Below, piece after piece: positions 9,650-17,377 of a stretch of 64,000 bases of DNA. Every line of letters starts with the position of its first letter. Position 1 is the stretch's first letter. The notes under the pieces were generated by a model. The model did not search any database. It was given only the letters and a program-made list of their open reading frames with translations, and was not told the DNA's origin. The position numbers were made by a program, and so were the translations under genes. Origin of the DNA: Paraflavitalea devenefica. GTDB lineage: Bacteria; Bacteroidota; Bacteroidia; Chitinophagales; Chitinophagaceae. The stretch spans positions 992,001 to 1,056,000 of the forward strand of contig NZ_JAARML010000002.1 of the NCBI RefSeq assembly GCF_011759375.1, written 5' to 3'.

Positions 9650-11116
9650 ATGTCTCCATCTATTAAGAGTTACCTGCTCTTATTATCCCTTTCCATTAAC
9701 GGCTACGCTGTTTTGGGGCAAGATCTGTTCCAGGGGCCTGCACAGGATACTATCCAAAAGATTGTAGTGCTTGAAAAATTGAATTCCCCTAAAAGAGATA
9801 CCATTTACCAGGGCGCCTATGTGAAGTTGTGGGTCAGGTCAGAGAAAAAGCATAAAAAGTTACAGCCGCTGACCAAGATGGATTTTAACAGGCATACTGT
9901 TTATTATGAATCAACCTTGTTTGCTATTAATGATAGTTTGTTGGTCCTTTTTAAGAAGCCAGGATTACCTTTTGTAAAAAAGAAAATACTATTTGATACA
10001 ATTCCACTTAAAGAAATAGTAGGGATCCGTGGATTTAACAAAAATGTGGAAATGGCAATGACCAGTGGTGTAACAATGCCTGCAATGTCAGTGATGCCTG
10101 CCAGCTTACTTACGTTTCCCTGGATGTTTGTAATTATGCCTGTATCGCAAACTGTTACACAAGCCGGCAGCAGTATTCTTGACCCGGTGAGGTGGATAAA
10201 ACGAAGGGGCAGGCAATACTACAGGCTTTCTGTAAGTGAAGAAAAAATAGATAGCATCTATTATATAGTAAAGGCTCCGGAACTGGGAGAAGGACAATAT
10301 GAATGGGAAATAAATAAACACGAGCGATGGGAAAAGAGCTATAAGCGTGCAGGCAGGATACTTGATCAAAGGCTGATCGCCAATAATTCCGGTAACAGGG
10401 TGCTCAGCTTTACCCTCGGCAGTATGTTCTTTCCCGGATATGTCAGAGGGCCCGCTGATCAGAAAACAAAAATTAATATACCTGATAATGCCTTTGTTTT
10501 TGGGGTAACATCTGAAAGATATATTTCTCCGAAAGACAGGATTGGCCTCGAAATGCAATTCAATATTCCTCCCCGGGCAGTCTCCATAGGAGCTAATTCA
10601 TTTTCAGCCGGCGCCGGGTACATTAATTCCTTGTCTTCTTTTGTGAAGATAGGGATAGGTGGTGTTTATGGTAAAAAGGGGCGCAGCAAATTGTTGCAGC
10701 GGGCGCTTTCCATAAATCCTGATACAACTGATATAGATGTAAGCCGGACCCTGACGGCTACCAATGCCAAATTAAGGTTGGAGCCAAAGGCCTATTTTCT
10801 TTTTGGTATAGGCGCCGTGAATACTACCTTGCTAAGGATCAAAGGCAGTATGGCAACAGGCTCTATATCCACTACAGACTATTCACAAAAGCAATTCTCT
10901 ATTCAGTCAGGGTTCGGCATTGCAAGCCGGTTAAGCAAGCGGTTATTGTACGACATGTCGGTAAAATACGTCTGGAGCCCCAACTACAGTCCTTCAATAG
11001 GAGGATTAAATAGTTATAGCGGTATTAAGATACAATTTGCGCTCGGCTACCTGTCCGGCCCCGGATTTGCGCTCAGAAGGAAAAGGCTACAGGAAGTTTC
11101 CCAAATGGTAAAATAA
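9650..11116 (+). CDS. Exported protein of unknown function
   Basis: 488 residues from the ATG at 9650; an earlier possible start at 9620 overlaps the preceding gene and adds nothing signal-like. The signal peptide is SYLLLLSLSINGYAVLGQD. The mature part contains a two-membrane-segment-like hydrophobic stretch (VTMPAMSVMPASLLTFPWMFVIMP, given here for location near residues 144-166) and then beta-rich repeats. The alternating pattern with glycine turns towards the end (GFGIASRLSKRLLYDMSVKY) resembles an outer-membrane barrel, but I recognise no family. It is probably third in the TonB receptor operon, starting 16 bp after the DUF4249 gene. Confidence 0.75.
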   Translation: MSPSIKSYLLLLSLSINGYAVLGQDLFQGPAQDTIQKIVVLEKLNSPKRDTIYQGAYVKLWVRSEKKHKKLQPLTKMDFNRHTVYYESTLFAINDSLLVLFKKPGLPFVKKKILFDTIPLKEIVGIRGFNKNVEMAMTSGVTMPAMSVMPASLLTFPWMFVIMPVSQTVTQAGSSILDPVRWIKRRGRQYYRLSVSEEKIDSIYYIVKAPELGEGQYEWEINKHERWEKSYKRAGRILDQRLIANNSGNRVLSFTLGSMFFPGYVRGPADQKTKINIPDNAFVFGVTSERYISPKDRIGLEMQFNIPPRAVSIGANSFSAGAGYINSLSSFVKIGIGGVYGKKGRSKLLQRALSINPDTTDIDVSRTLTATNAKLRLEPKAYFLFGIGAVNTTLLRIKGSMATGSISTTDYSQKQFSIQSGFGIASRLSKRLLYDMSVKYVWSPNYSPSIGGLNSYSGIKIQFALGYLSGPGFALRRKRLQEVSQMVK

Positions 11117-11155
11117 CAATCACTCCATAGGGGCTTACCGCGGTGATTAGTCCTT

Positions 11156-11183
11156 GCAGGGCGTCAGCTACCCTGCTGTTTTG
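11156..11183 (+). terminator. Probable terminator of the TonB-receptor operon
   Basis: A stem GCAGGG/CCCTGC closes a 9-nt loop and is followed by TGTTTTG, about 40 bp after the stop of the last gene of the operon. The U-run is imperfect. Confidence 0.5.
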
Positions 11184-11219
11184 TGGTGGAAACTGCTGTT
11201 TTTGCTGAAATGGGTCAAC

Positions 11220-11280
11220 TATAGCTTAGGTATAGCGTAGGTATAGCTTAGGTATAGAGTTCCCATAGTCCAGGTATAGA
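11220..11280. repeat. Short degenerate tandem repeat (unit about TATAGCTTAGG)
   Basis: The core AGGTATAG recurs four times: three near-perfect 10-11-bp units in tandem, then one copy after a 12-nt interruption. No gene is supported here. It sits on the chromosome side of the element boundary, between the operon terminator and the tRNA terminator. Confidence 0.7.
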
Positions 11281-11506
11281 GTATCTATAGGTGATGTATA
11301 GCTGATCCATGGTTTGCCGTGCTTCTTTCTCTACTTTTTTTACTTCTTTTTTTTGCTCCTTTGCTGCCGGTAGTAACATCACGACATAAATGTACGTAGC
11401 AGAGCAGGTGGTTTCCAAGTGCGGGTGATGAGTTATGTAGCGTTTTGATAAAAATGATAATAATGAAATGGCTGCGAGGCACGTGATAGTAAAGCTGGCT
11501 GATAAA

Positions 11507-11545
11507 ACAAAAAAGAGCCGCACATAACCTGTACGACTCTTTTTG
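11507..11545 (-). terminator. Terminator of the tRNA-Leu transcript
   Basis: Read on the minus strand, an 11-bp stem (AAAAAGAGUCG/CGGCUCUUUUU, one G-U pair) with a 13-nt loop ends in a T-run directly after the 3' end of the tRNA fragment. It shows that this side once followed a functional tRNA-Leu gene. Confidence 0.8.
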
Positions 11546-11599
11546 TACCCGGGAAGGGAGTTGAACCCTTACTCGCCTTTCGGCAAACAGGATTTTAAG
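11546..11599 (-). tRNA. tRNA-Leu(UAA) 3' fragment; element attachment site (att)
   Basis: On the minus strand this reads as the anticodon loop CTTAAAA (anticodon TAA), the 3' anticodon strand TCCTG, a long class-II variable arm with stem GCC/GGC, the T arm AAGGG-TTCAACT-CCCTT, the acceptor strand CCCGGGT and discriminator A. CCA is not encoded. The long variable arm and the TAA anticodon identify tRNA-Leu. The bases 5' of the loop (CCGCC) cannot pair with TCCTG, and no D arm or 5' acceptor strand follows, so the gene is cut exactly at the anticodon loop. That is the usual crossover point for tyrosine-recombinase elements. The intact gene should lie at the other end of the element, outside this window. 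Bases 11600-11800 show nothing else certain. Confidence 0.85.
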
Positions 11600-11800
11600 G
11601 CGGAAACCAGGTTAATTTGGTTTAATCTATTTGAACCTATTTTAACTGTAAAATTCAGATAATCAATATGTTGCGACATTTCCTTAACTTCGATGTAAGG
11701 CGCAAATATATGCTTTAACCGGCTTTTTAATAGAAAATTGTTTGAAAATTTTCTAAAGCAGAGTTAGGAAGCACATGGACAAAGGCACAAAACTTTTACC

Positions 11801-13162
11801 ATGGCTATCCAATTTGAAATTTTTTTGGACGAACGCAGGATCAAGCAAAAGACCCAGTGTTTCTCAGTAAAACTAAAGGTGACCCACGAACGGGTACCAA
11901 TGGAATTCCAGACCATCTTTGAACTTAATCTGGAAGATTGGGATAAACTGAAATATCCCCATTTGGGCCCCAAATTGCAAACCGTAAAAGATGGGATCCG
12001 GAAAATTGAGGCAGAACTTTATCCTCATATACGGCACCCGGAAACCTTCGATTTCTATACTTTTCACCGGGATTTTATCGATGGGAATCCGCTATTTGTC
12101 AAACGCAAAAGGAAATTTGAAGCGCCTCCCCCAATTCCGACCGCTACCACCTTTGATTATAGTAAGTACCACAAAGACTTTCCAATCCTAAATATGGATC
12201 ATCCGGAAAATGGGGTGATTTCGTATGTTTTTTGTCATAAAATTAAAGAACTGATCCGCGAAGAAAGGATTGGAACAGCATTTAAATACAGGGACAACTA
12301 TAATTATATTCATAAGTACATGGGTAACATCAGGTTTGTGAACATAGATGTTCCCTTGTTGAGGGCATTTGAAAAACGCGCATTGACATTAGGTTATAGT
12401 AAATCAACGCATGGTATGGCTCTCAGAGATCTAAGGTCTGTATTCAACATAGCCGCTAGTACACTTGGTATTATCAATAAGGAGAAATGCTACCCCTTTG
12501 GGCGAGGAAAATATATGATCCCTATTTCTAAAAAGAGAAAGGTTGCCTTGGACAGGGCCGACCTGATAAGGATTTGGAATGAACCAGCGACCTGCGCTAA
12601 CGAAGCATTTGGGAAATCCCTGTGGTTTTTCTGTTACTGGGGGAACGGGATGAACCCCAAGGATCTCTGTTATCTTAAGTATCAAAATGTTGTTGGGGAC
12701 TACCTCATTTTTGAACGGGCCAAAACACAGCTCACAGGCCGGCATGATCCAAAACAGATAAAAGCGTTTATAAATGAGGATATGAAAATAATCATGAATA
12801 CCTGGGGCAACACCGACAAAGGCCCAGGCAATTATATATTCCCATTAGGTATGGAAGGTTTAGATCCTCTTGATACGGTAAAAAATATCAAACGGGTTAC
12901 ACGGTTTATTAATGACTGGATGAAACGCATCGGACGAAGGTTAAAAATTAAAATTCCAGTAATTACTTCAACTAACAGGCATAGTTTCGCAACCCATCTT
13001 AAGAATGCAGGAGTGGCTACAGAAGTGGTACAGGAAGCATTAGGGCATCACTCCAAGGATACTACCGAAATTTACTTCGGTACTTTCGAGAACGCAACGG
13101 TACGCGATGTATCCGGTAATCTGGTCTCTTTCAACCAGGGATTAAAAGGGGAAGGTGTATAA
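11801..13162 (+). CDS. Tyrosine recombinase/integrase of the element
   Basis: 453 residues. The N-terminal arm-binding and SAM-like core-binding regions (about 1-230) are followed by the catalytic domain. Visible active-site residues are the beta-strand Lys in RAKTQ (Lys308), Arg393 in NRHSFATHL, His416 in LGHH and nucleophile Tyr425 in EIYFGTF. The first catalytic Arg, normally before GM in box I, reads Asn282 (YWGNGMNPKDL). The His of the HxxR box is Ser. It starts about 200 bp from the tRNA-Leu fragment, so it is the enzyme that inserts and excises this element at the tRNA. It may use an excisionase such as the HTH protein at 20.7 kb. Confidence 0.9.
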   Translation: MAIQFEIFLDERRIKQKTQCFSVKLKVTHERVPMEFQTIFELNLEDWDKLKYPHLGPKLQTVKDGIRKIEAELYPHIRHPETFDFYTFHRDFIDGNPLFVKRKRKFEAPPPIPTATTFDYSKYHKDFPILNMDHPENGVISYVFCHKIKELIREERIGTAFKYRDNYNYIHKYMGNIRFVNIDVPLLRAFEKRALTLGYSKSTHGMALRDLRSVFNIAASTLGIINKEKCYPFGRGKYMIPISKKRKVALDRADLIRIWNEPATCANEAFGKSLWFFCYWGNGMNPKDLCYLKYQNVVGDYLIFERAKTQLTGRHDPKQIKAFINEDMKIIMNTWGNTDKGPGNYIFPLGMEGLDPLDTVKNIKRVTRFINDWMKRIGRRLKIKIPVITSTNRHSFATHLKNAGVATEVVQEALGHHSKDTTEIYFGTFENATVRDVSGNLVSFNQGLKGEGV

Positions 13163-13180
13163 AGATCCTTTAATATAATG

Positions 13181-13213
13181 AAGAAAGGGTAGGACCTAGC
13201 TCTACTCTTTCTT
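13181..13213 (+). terminator. Stem-loop after the integrase gene
   Basis: A 12-bp stem AAGAAAGGGTAG/CTACTCTTTCTT (one G-T pair) with a 9-nt loop lies 19 bp after the integrase stop. The following sequence is only moderately T-rich. The rest of 13214-13491 is AT-rich, holds no gene I can support, and presumably contains the promoter of the next operon. Confidence 0.55.
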
Positions 13214-13491
13214 CCAAATTTGTAATTTATATATCCTTCCGGGACGGAGCCTGGGGTAAATCTTTTTCTGAGGCGTTGCAGCATTTTATAACAATTTGAA
13301 CGAGAACGTGTGTGCGTTATGTTTTGCAAGTTTGGGTGGAATGTCATTGACTACCAACTTTTTGTCCCAGAATATTTTTTACGAAAATAATCCTACATTA
13401 GACTAATAAGACAGTGTTAACTGTTTGATTTATAACAATAATCTAACCAAGGCAATCCCTTTATTCCTGAGTTTTTAATGCAGAGCCCCTC

Positions 13492-15516
13492 ATGAACGAT
13501 AATTTTCTACAGTCCGGTTTTGAAATGGACAGCCCCCTCAGCCGCGAGATCGGGGCATTTGTCCAGACACTGGCAGACAACAAGCGGTTACGATTCGACC
13601 TGGCAGCGGCAAAGAATGATTACCCGCAGATGGTTGCGGAAGGGCTGATCAAAAAGGCCTCCTATTTCTCACCGGGGCTGGAAGGAACCTTTACCAATGA
13701 TGCCCGGATCATGCACGCGTTTTATACTCGCTTCAGCGCAGAGTACAGTTTTTCGTTGTCTGCCGATGTTGCTGCCATACAAGCCTTTGTCCATCAGGTG
13801 GGCAACTACTTTCATGTCCATGCCCCGCAGGGTGTTTCAGAACTGAGCAATTCACTGGTTCGCTATCTGCTCGACAATGCGCGGAAGGAATATGGTCTTG
13901 AGCTGAGCGAATATGCCTGCTCTTTGGAACGGGCTGACAACAAGGAACCTTTCATTGAATTCTTTAACGCATATCTCGACATTATTGGCGCTGGTGAAGG
14001 TTTTGCGTCCGTTTGGAAAGTGTGCAGTCATTTCGCAGTACAACTTGGACCGCCATTAACCCATGACATGCCATGGCGGAACCTGGGCATCTTTGTCAAT
14101 AAATTGGTCGACTATTACCGGGAACAAATATCAGAAATTCGCGCCATAGCTGAACAGGAGCAGACCGATCCCGCCCTGAAGATGCTTTACCTTGAATTGC
14201 TGCTCAAAGTTTGCAAAGAAGGGGCACTACCTGTCGAAGAAATCGTAGACTGGCTCGATCAGGAAAACACGCAGGAACGGGCCATCCGGTTGTTAATTCC
14301 CCTAAAGGTTTCCGGGGAGCAATTGCGGCAAAAGTTGCTTACAAAACTGGTGGGGTTAAAATTGAGTGAAGAATTAAAAATATCACGGCTGCATTTATTC
14401 CTGAAAATGCTCGTAGACTCTGCCGAAGATGCCCCTGCTTTTAAAGCGCAAATCATAGCGGAAATTGCAGCCCACTTCCAAGATCCCGACATAACGGATT
14501 TGTCCGTGTCGTTGCGGCTACTCAGCCGGTGCAATGCGGAATCGGAAGCGCGGTATCAAATTTTGGAAGGGGTGTTGATGGGCCCGCAATTCAAGCCGGA
14601 GTACCTGGCAAGCTGCATGGATATATTTTTTATTATCCATCGGGATGTAAAGCTGTGCTTTCAATTTATGAAGGCCGCCTGTTTGAAATTGCGTTCTGCC
14701 AAAGAAATAGAACAGGCCTTTGATAGTCCTATTGAGATGTATCGCAGGGAGGTGCGGGAGGATTTCGAACGGGAAGCGATTTTGCTCTGCATTGACAGCG
14801 AAGGCCCTTGCAGGCTGTTAGGCCACGGGCTGCTGTTCAGCGGCTTCCAGCTTGGAAAACCTGCATCGCTGACCTATGATATCCTGCAGCTTGACCTGCT
14901 CCAGCAATACAAGCTGGTGATGATCCTTCTGACGCTCTTTCATCCGGCTAATCATACAGTCCCAGTTGTTTCCCGGTTACTGAACAGCCCTTCTGGCATC
15001 GTCAGGGAACTGGTCGCCTGCAAGTTCGAGGAATTGATCAATTCCTATCAAAACGAGGTGATTACGCTGGTCAAAGCAGCATTACCTGACACGCATCCAG
15101 AAAAGCCCGCGCTGCTGGCAAGGCTGGAGGCAGCCTTGGTGGAACTTGTCAAAATTCTCGATAAAAAAAGATCGATCAAGGAACTCGACCCTATGTTGGC
15201 CGAGACCGAACAAATGAGAGCTTATAGCCGCGCGCAGATGGGTGTTACGCGCAAAGCCTTCAAAAAATCAAAAGCAGAGCACCGGGGGATCACCAGTATA
15301 GTGACTCCGACACAGGTGGCAAGAGGCGGTGGTACGGTATTGCCGGATGCCACAGTTTCATCGATGATGTCGGCGAGTGTTTCTTTTACGCTGCCGCGGA
15401 CCATGTTCATCACCCCGGAACGCAAAGATTATGAAATGCGACTTTTATTTTCCTCTAACTGGGATAAAGAATTTGAAGAATGGGAACAAATAATATTATC
15501 GTCCGGGAATATTTAG
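13492..15516 (+). CDS. Unknown large alpha-helical protein, partner of the nuclease-like gene
   Basis: 674 residues, no signal peptide, no membrane segments, and no family I recognise. Almost the whole protein is predicted helix by eye, with Leu-rich helix pairs between about residues 230 and 560 that look like HEAT/ARM-type repeats. A Gly/Ser/Thr-rich segment (about 600-645) precedes a conserved-looking C-terminal tail (LPRTMFITPERKDYEMRLLF). It overlaps the downstream PD-(D/E)XK-like gene by 37 bp in another frame, which indicates tight coupling and probably a complex. Position beside the integrase and the nuclease-like partner suggest defence. The function is inferred from context only. 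Confidence 0.8.
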   Translation: MNDNFLQSGFEMDSPLSREIGAFVQTLADNKRLRFDLAAAKNDYPQMVAEGLIKKASYFSPGLEGTFTNDARIMHAFYTRFSAEYSFSLSADVAAIQAFVHQVGNYFHVHAPQGVSELSNSLVRYLLDNARKEYGLELSEYACSLERADNKEPFIEFFNAYLDIIGAGEGFASVWKVCSHFAVQLGPPLTHDMPWRNLGIFVNKLVDYYREQISEIRAIAEQEQTDPALKMLYLELLLKVCKEGALPVEEIVDWLDQENTQERAIRLLIPLKVSGEQLRQKLLTKLVGLKLSEELKISRLHLFLKMLVDSAEDAPAFKAQIIAEIAAHFQDPDITDLSVSLRLLSRCNAESEARYQILEGVLMGPQFKPEYLASCMDIFFIIHRDVKLCFQFMKAACLKLRSAKEIEQAFDSPIEMYRREVREDFEREAILLCIDSEGPCRLLGHGLLFSGFQLGKPASLTYDILQLDLLQQYKLVMILLTLFHPANHTVPVVSRLLNSPSGIVRELVACKFEELINSYQNEVITLVKAALPDTHPEKPALLARLEAALVELVKILDKKRSIKELDPMLAETEQMRAYSRAQMGVTRKAFKKSKAEHRGITSIVTPTQVARGGGTVLPDATVSSMMSASVSFTLPRTMFITPERKDYEMRLLFSSNWDKEFEEWEQIILSSGNI

Positions 15517-17180
15517 AAAGCCTGGCGGAAAAAAATGAACTGGATTATATCTTCCCACTACTGCTCAGCCTGAAAGGGTTTAAGATTATTCGAACCCCCA
15601 AGGAAACGCAGGGCCTTCAACAGTTCGGCAAGGATGTCATTGCGGTGGGCAAAGATGGAGATGGCGTGACCAAACGGTTTTACTTCGAATTAAAAGGGGA
15701 GTCTGATCAGGATATCACCAGCGAAAGCATTTATAAAAAAGACGGCATTAACGACTCCCTTCTGGAGATGAGCTATGTTCCGTTTAAAGACAGTGCGATT
15801 CCGGGATTTAATACGCTGCCATCAAAGTGCATTCTTGTGCACAATGGTGTGATCAGGGCCAATGCCTTACCGGTATTCGATGGGATCGTTGACAGAATAT
15901 TTCCGAACGGTGGATTTGAAAGATGGGACATTCACCGGCTGACTACGGAGTTCAGCGATCATCTGTTCAATGAATACCTGCTGACAGATGCTGAAAACAT
16001 CAAGCTGTTCAAAAGAACGCTGGTACTTCTCAATGCACCGGATTATGATCTGCAGGACTGGTCGATGTTGTTGGACCGGCTTTTAGGAAACAATGCCGAT
16101 ATTAAAAAGAGAGCGTTCTCGAAAATGTTCGCGACCCTGAATCTATTGGGATATATTATTCATCATTACAGTGCCGAAGAGCACAATCTGGAACCGGCCA
16201 GAAAGGGAGTACACATGCTGGTCCTGAAAACATGGGCATGGGTGCTTAAGCACGGACTTGAAAAAAAACCAGCCGTGCAGAAAGTGTTTAACCACCTCCT
16301 GGACACACAGTATAGGGTGCTCAATGATTATTTCAGGAGGACTCTACCGGTGGCGCGATTAATAGACGGGATCTTCTCCGAAAAAGGGGGGCCTTATGAA
16401 AATGTCGGGTATTCCCTACGGTCGATGGATTACCTGGGTAACCTGGTGTATTTTTTCCTGCTTCGGCACCACTTGCCGGCAGGTGGAGGCAGGATTAGTC
16501 CATTGGATAAAAAGCGGCTGGAAAAAGTGCAGAAGAAACTAATGTTTGAGGTGATTGATGCCAACATAGGTTGCCGGCGACCGCTGCTTGACAGGCATTC
16601 CCGTCCCATCCTGCTGGTAGCACTATTTATACTTCAATGCGAGGAGGTGACCAAGGCAGACAAAATAAAGCTACATAATTATCTGGCAGATATCTTCAAC
16701 AACATCATCTTACTGAAGGCGATGCGCGGGTTTTTTCCGGAGTTCACAGATAATCTGGGGGCGCTGATTGAGCACATGGCCACCAACGAGAGGCCTGATG
16801 AGTATATCGATAGTTCCTCCATGCTGATTATGATCCTGTTTGAACTGTTGACACTTTTTGACACGGATTCATTTTACAAGAGTGCCCTTTCCGAGATAGG
16901 CGAGCTCCCTGACCTGCAAACGGCCTATCCACATGCCCCCGGGCAGGACATAGAATTGCTTTTTTTCTCCGGAGTTATTCATGACCATATGGCGGTGGAA
17001 AGCCGTATCAAATTGCCGGAGAAGTTGTCGGATTTCAAAGCGTTTATTCTTTCAAGGCCCACATTTCCGGTTACCTTCCGCACGGATTTGGCAGGCTATC
17101 CTTTTTTGAAATGGTTGCCGGTGCTGTATTATCACAATGATATTTTCCCACAGTTCTGGCGACAATATATTCAACCATGA
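15480..17180 (+). CDS. Protein with N-terminal PD-(D/E)XK nuclease-like domain
   Basis: 566 residues. The first 90 resemble Mrr/restriction-like nuclease folds: a helix, then LKGFKIIRTPKETQGLQQFGKDVIAV with Asp52, then the strand FYFELKG with Glu70-x-Lys72, the canonical D...ExK metal site. Residues 100-170 complete a plausible alpha/beta core (KCILVHNGVI). The remainder (about 180-566) is helical and unrecognised, perhaps a sensor or protein-binding part. The ATG at 15480 lies inside the preceding gene. No later start keeps the catalytic strand, so the 37-bp overlap is probably real. Most likely a DNA- or RNA-cleaving effector of a two-gene defence system. Confidence 0.8.
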   Translation: MGTNNIIVREYLESLAEKNELDYIFPLLLSLKGFKIIRTPKETQGLQQFGKDVIAVGKDGDGVTKRFYFELKGESDQDITSESIYKKDGINDSLLEMSYVPFKDSAIPGFNTLPSKCILVHNGVIRANALPVFDGIVDRIFPNGGFERWDIHRLTTEFSDHLFNEYLLTDAENIKLFKRTLVLLNAPDYDLQDWSMLLDRLLGNNADIKKRAFSKMFATLNLLGYIIHHYSAEEHNLEPARKGVHMLVLKTWAWVLKHGLEKKPAVQKVFNHLLDTQYRVLNDYFRRTLPVARLIDGIFSEKGGPYENVGYSLRSMDYLGNLVYFFLLRHHLPAGGGRISPLDKKRLEKVQKKLMFEVIDANIGCRRPLLDRHSRPILLVALFILQCEEVTKADKIKLHNYLADIFNNIILLKAMRGFFPEFTDNLGALIEHMATNERPDEYIDSSSMLIMILFELLTLFDTDSFYKSALSEIGELPDLQTAYPHAPGQDIELLFFSGVIHDHMAVESRIKLPEKLSDFKAFILSRPTFPVTFRTDLAGYPFLKWLPVLYYHNDIFPQFWRQYIQP

Positions 17181-17377
17181 GTCCTATCGCAGCTAAATTC
17201 TTGCCTTCCTTTCTAAAGAGCAATACTCCCATGCAGTACCCGCTCGATGATTTAAGGAACGCCTCCACCGGGACCTGGCGTTGTTTTATCATGAGTGCAA
17301 TGATTTTTTGCAGAACGTTATGACTACATTCAAGCTGTTGAGGACCTGGTTTACCTACAACCGCATAAAGCAGTTGA

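Noticed and set aside
10106..10558. 150-codon antisense frame within the exported protein gene
   Set aside because: Low-quality sequence rich in Phe/Pro/Tyr runs, fully explained as a shadow of the sense gene.
11248..11523. 91-codon minus-strand frame with a signal-peptide-like start
   Set aside because: Its first codons lie in the tRNA-Leu terminator and its end lies in the short tandem repeats. The apparent signal peptide is a by-product of the hairpin and T-run.
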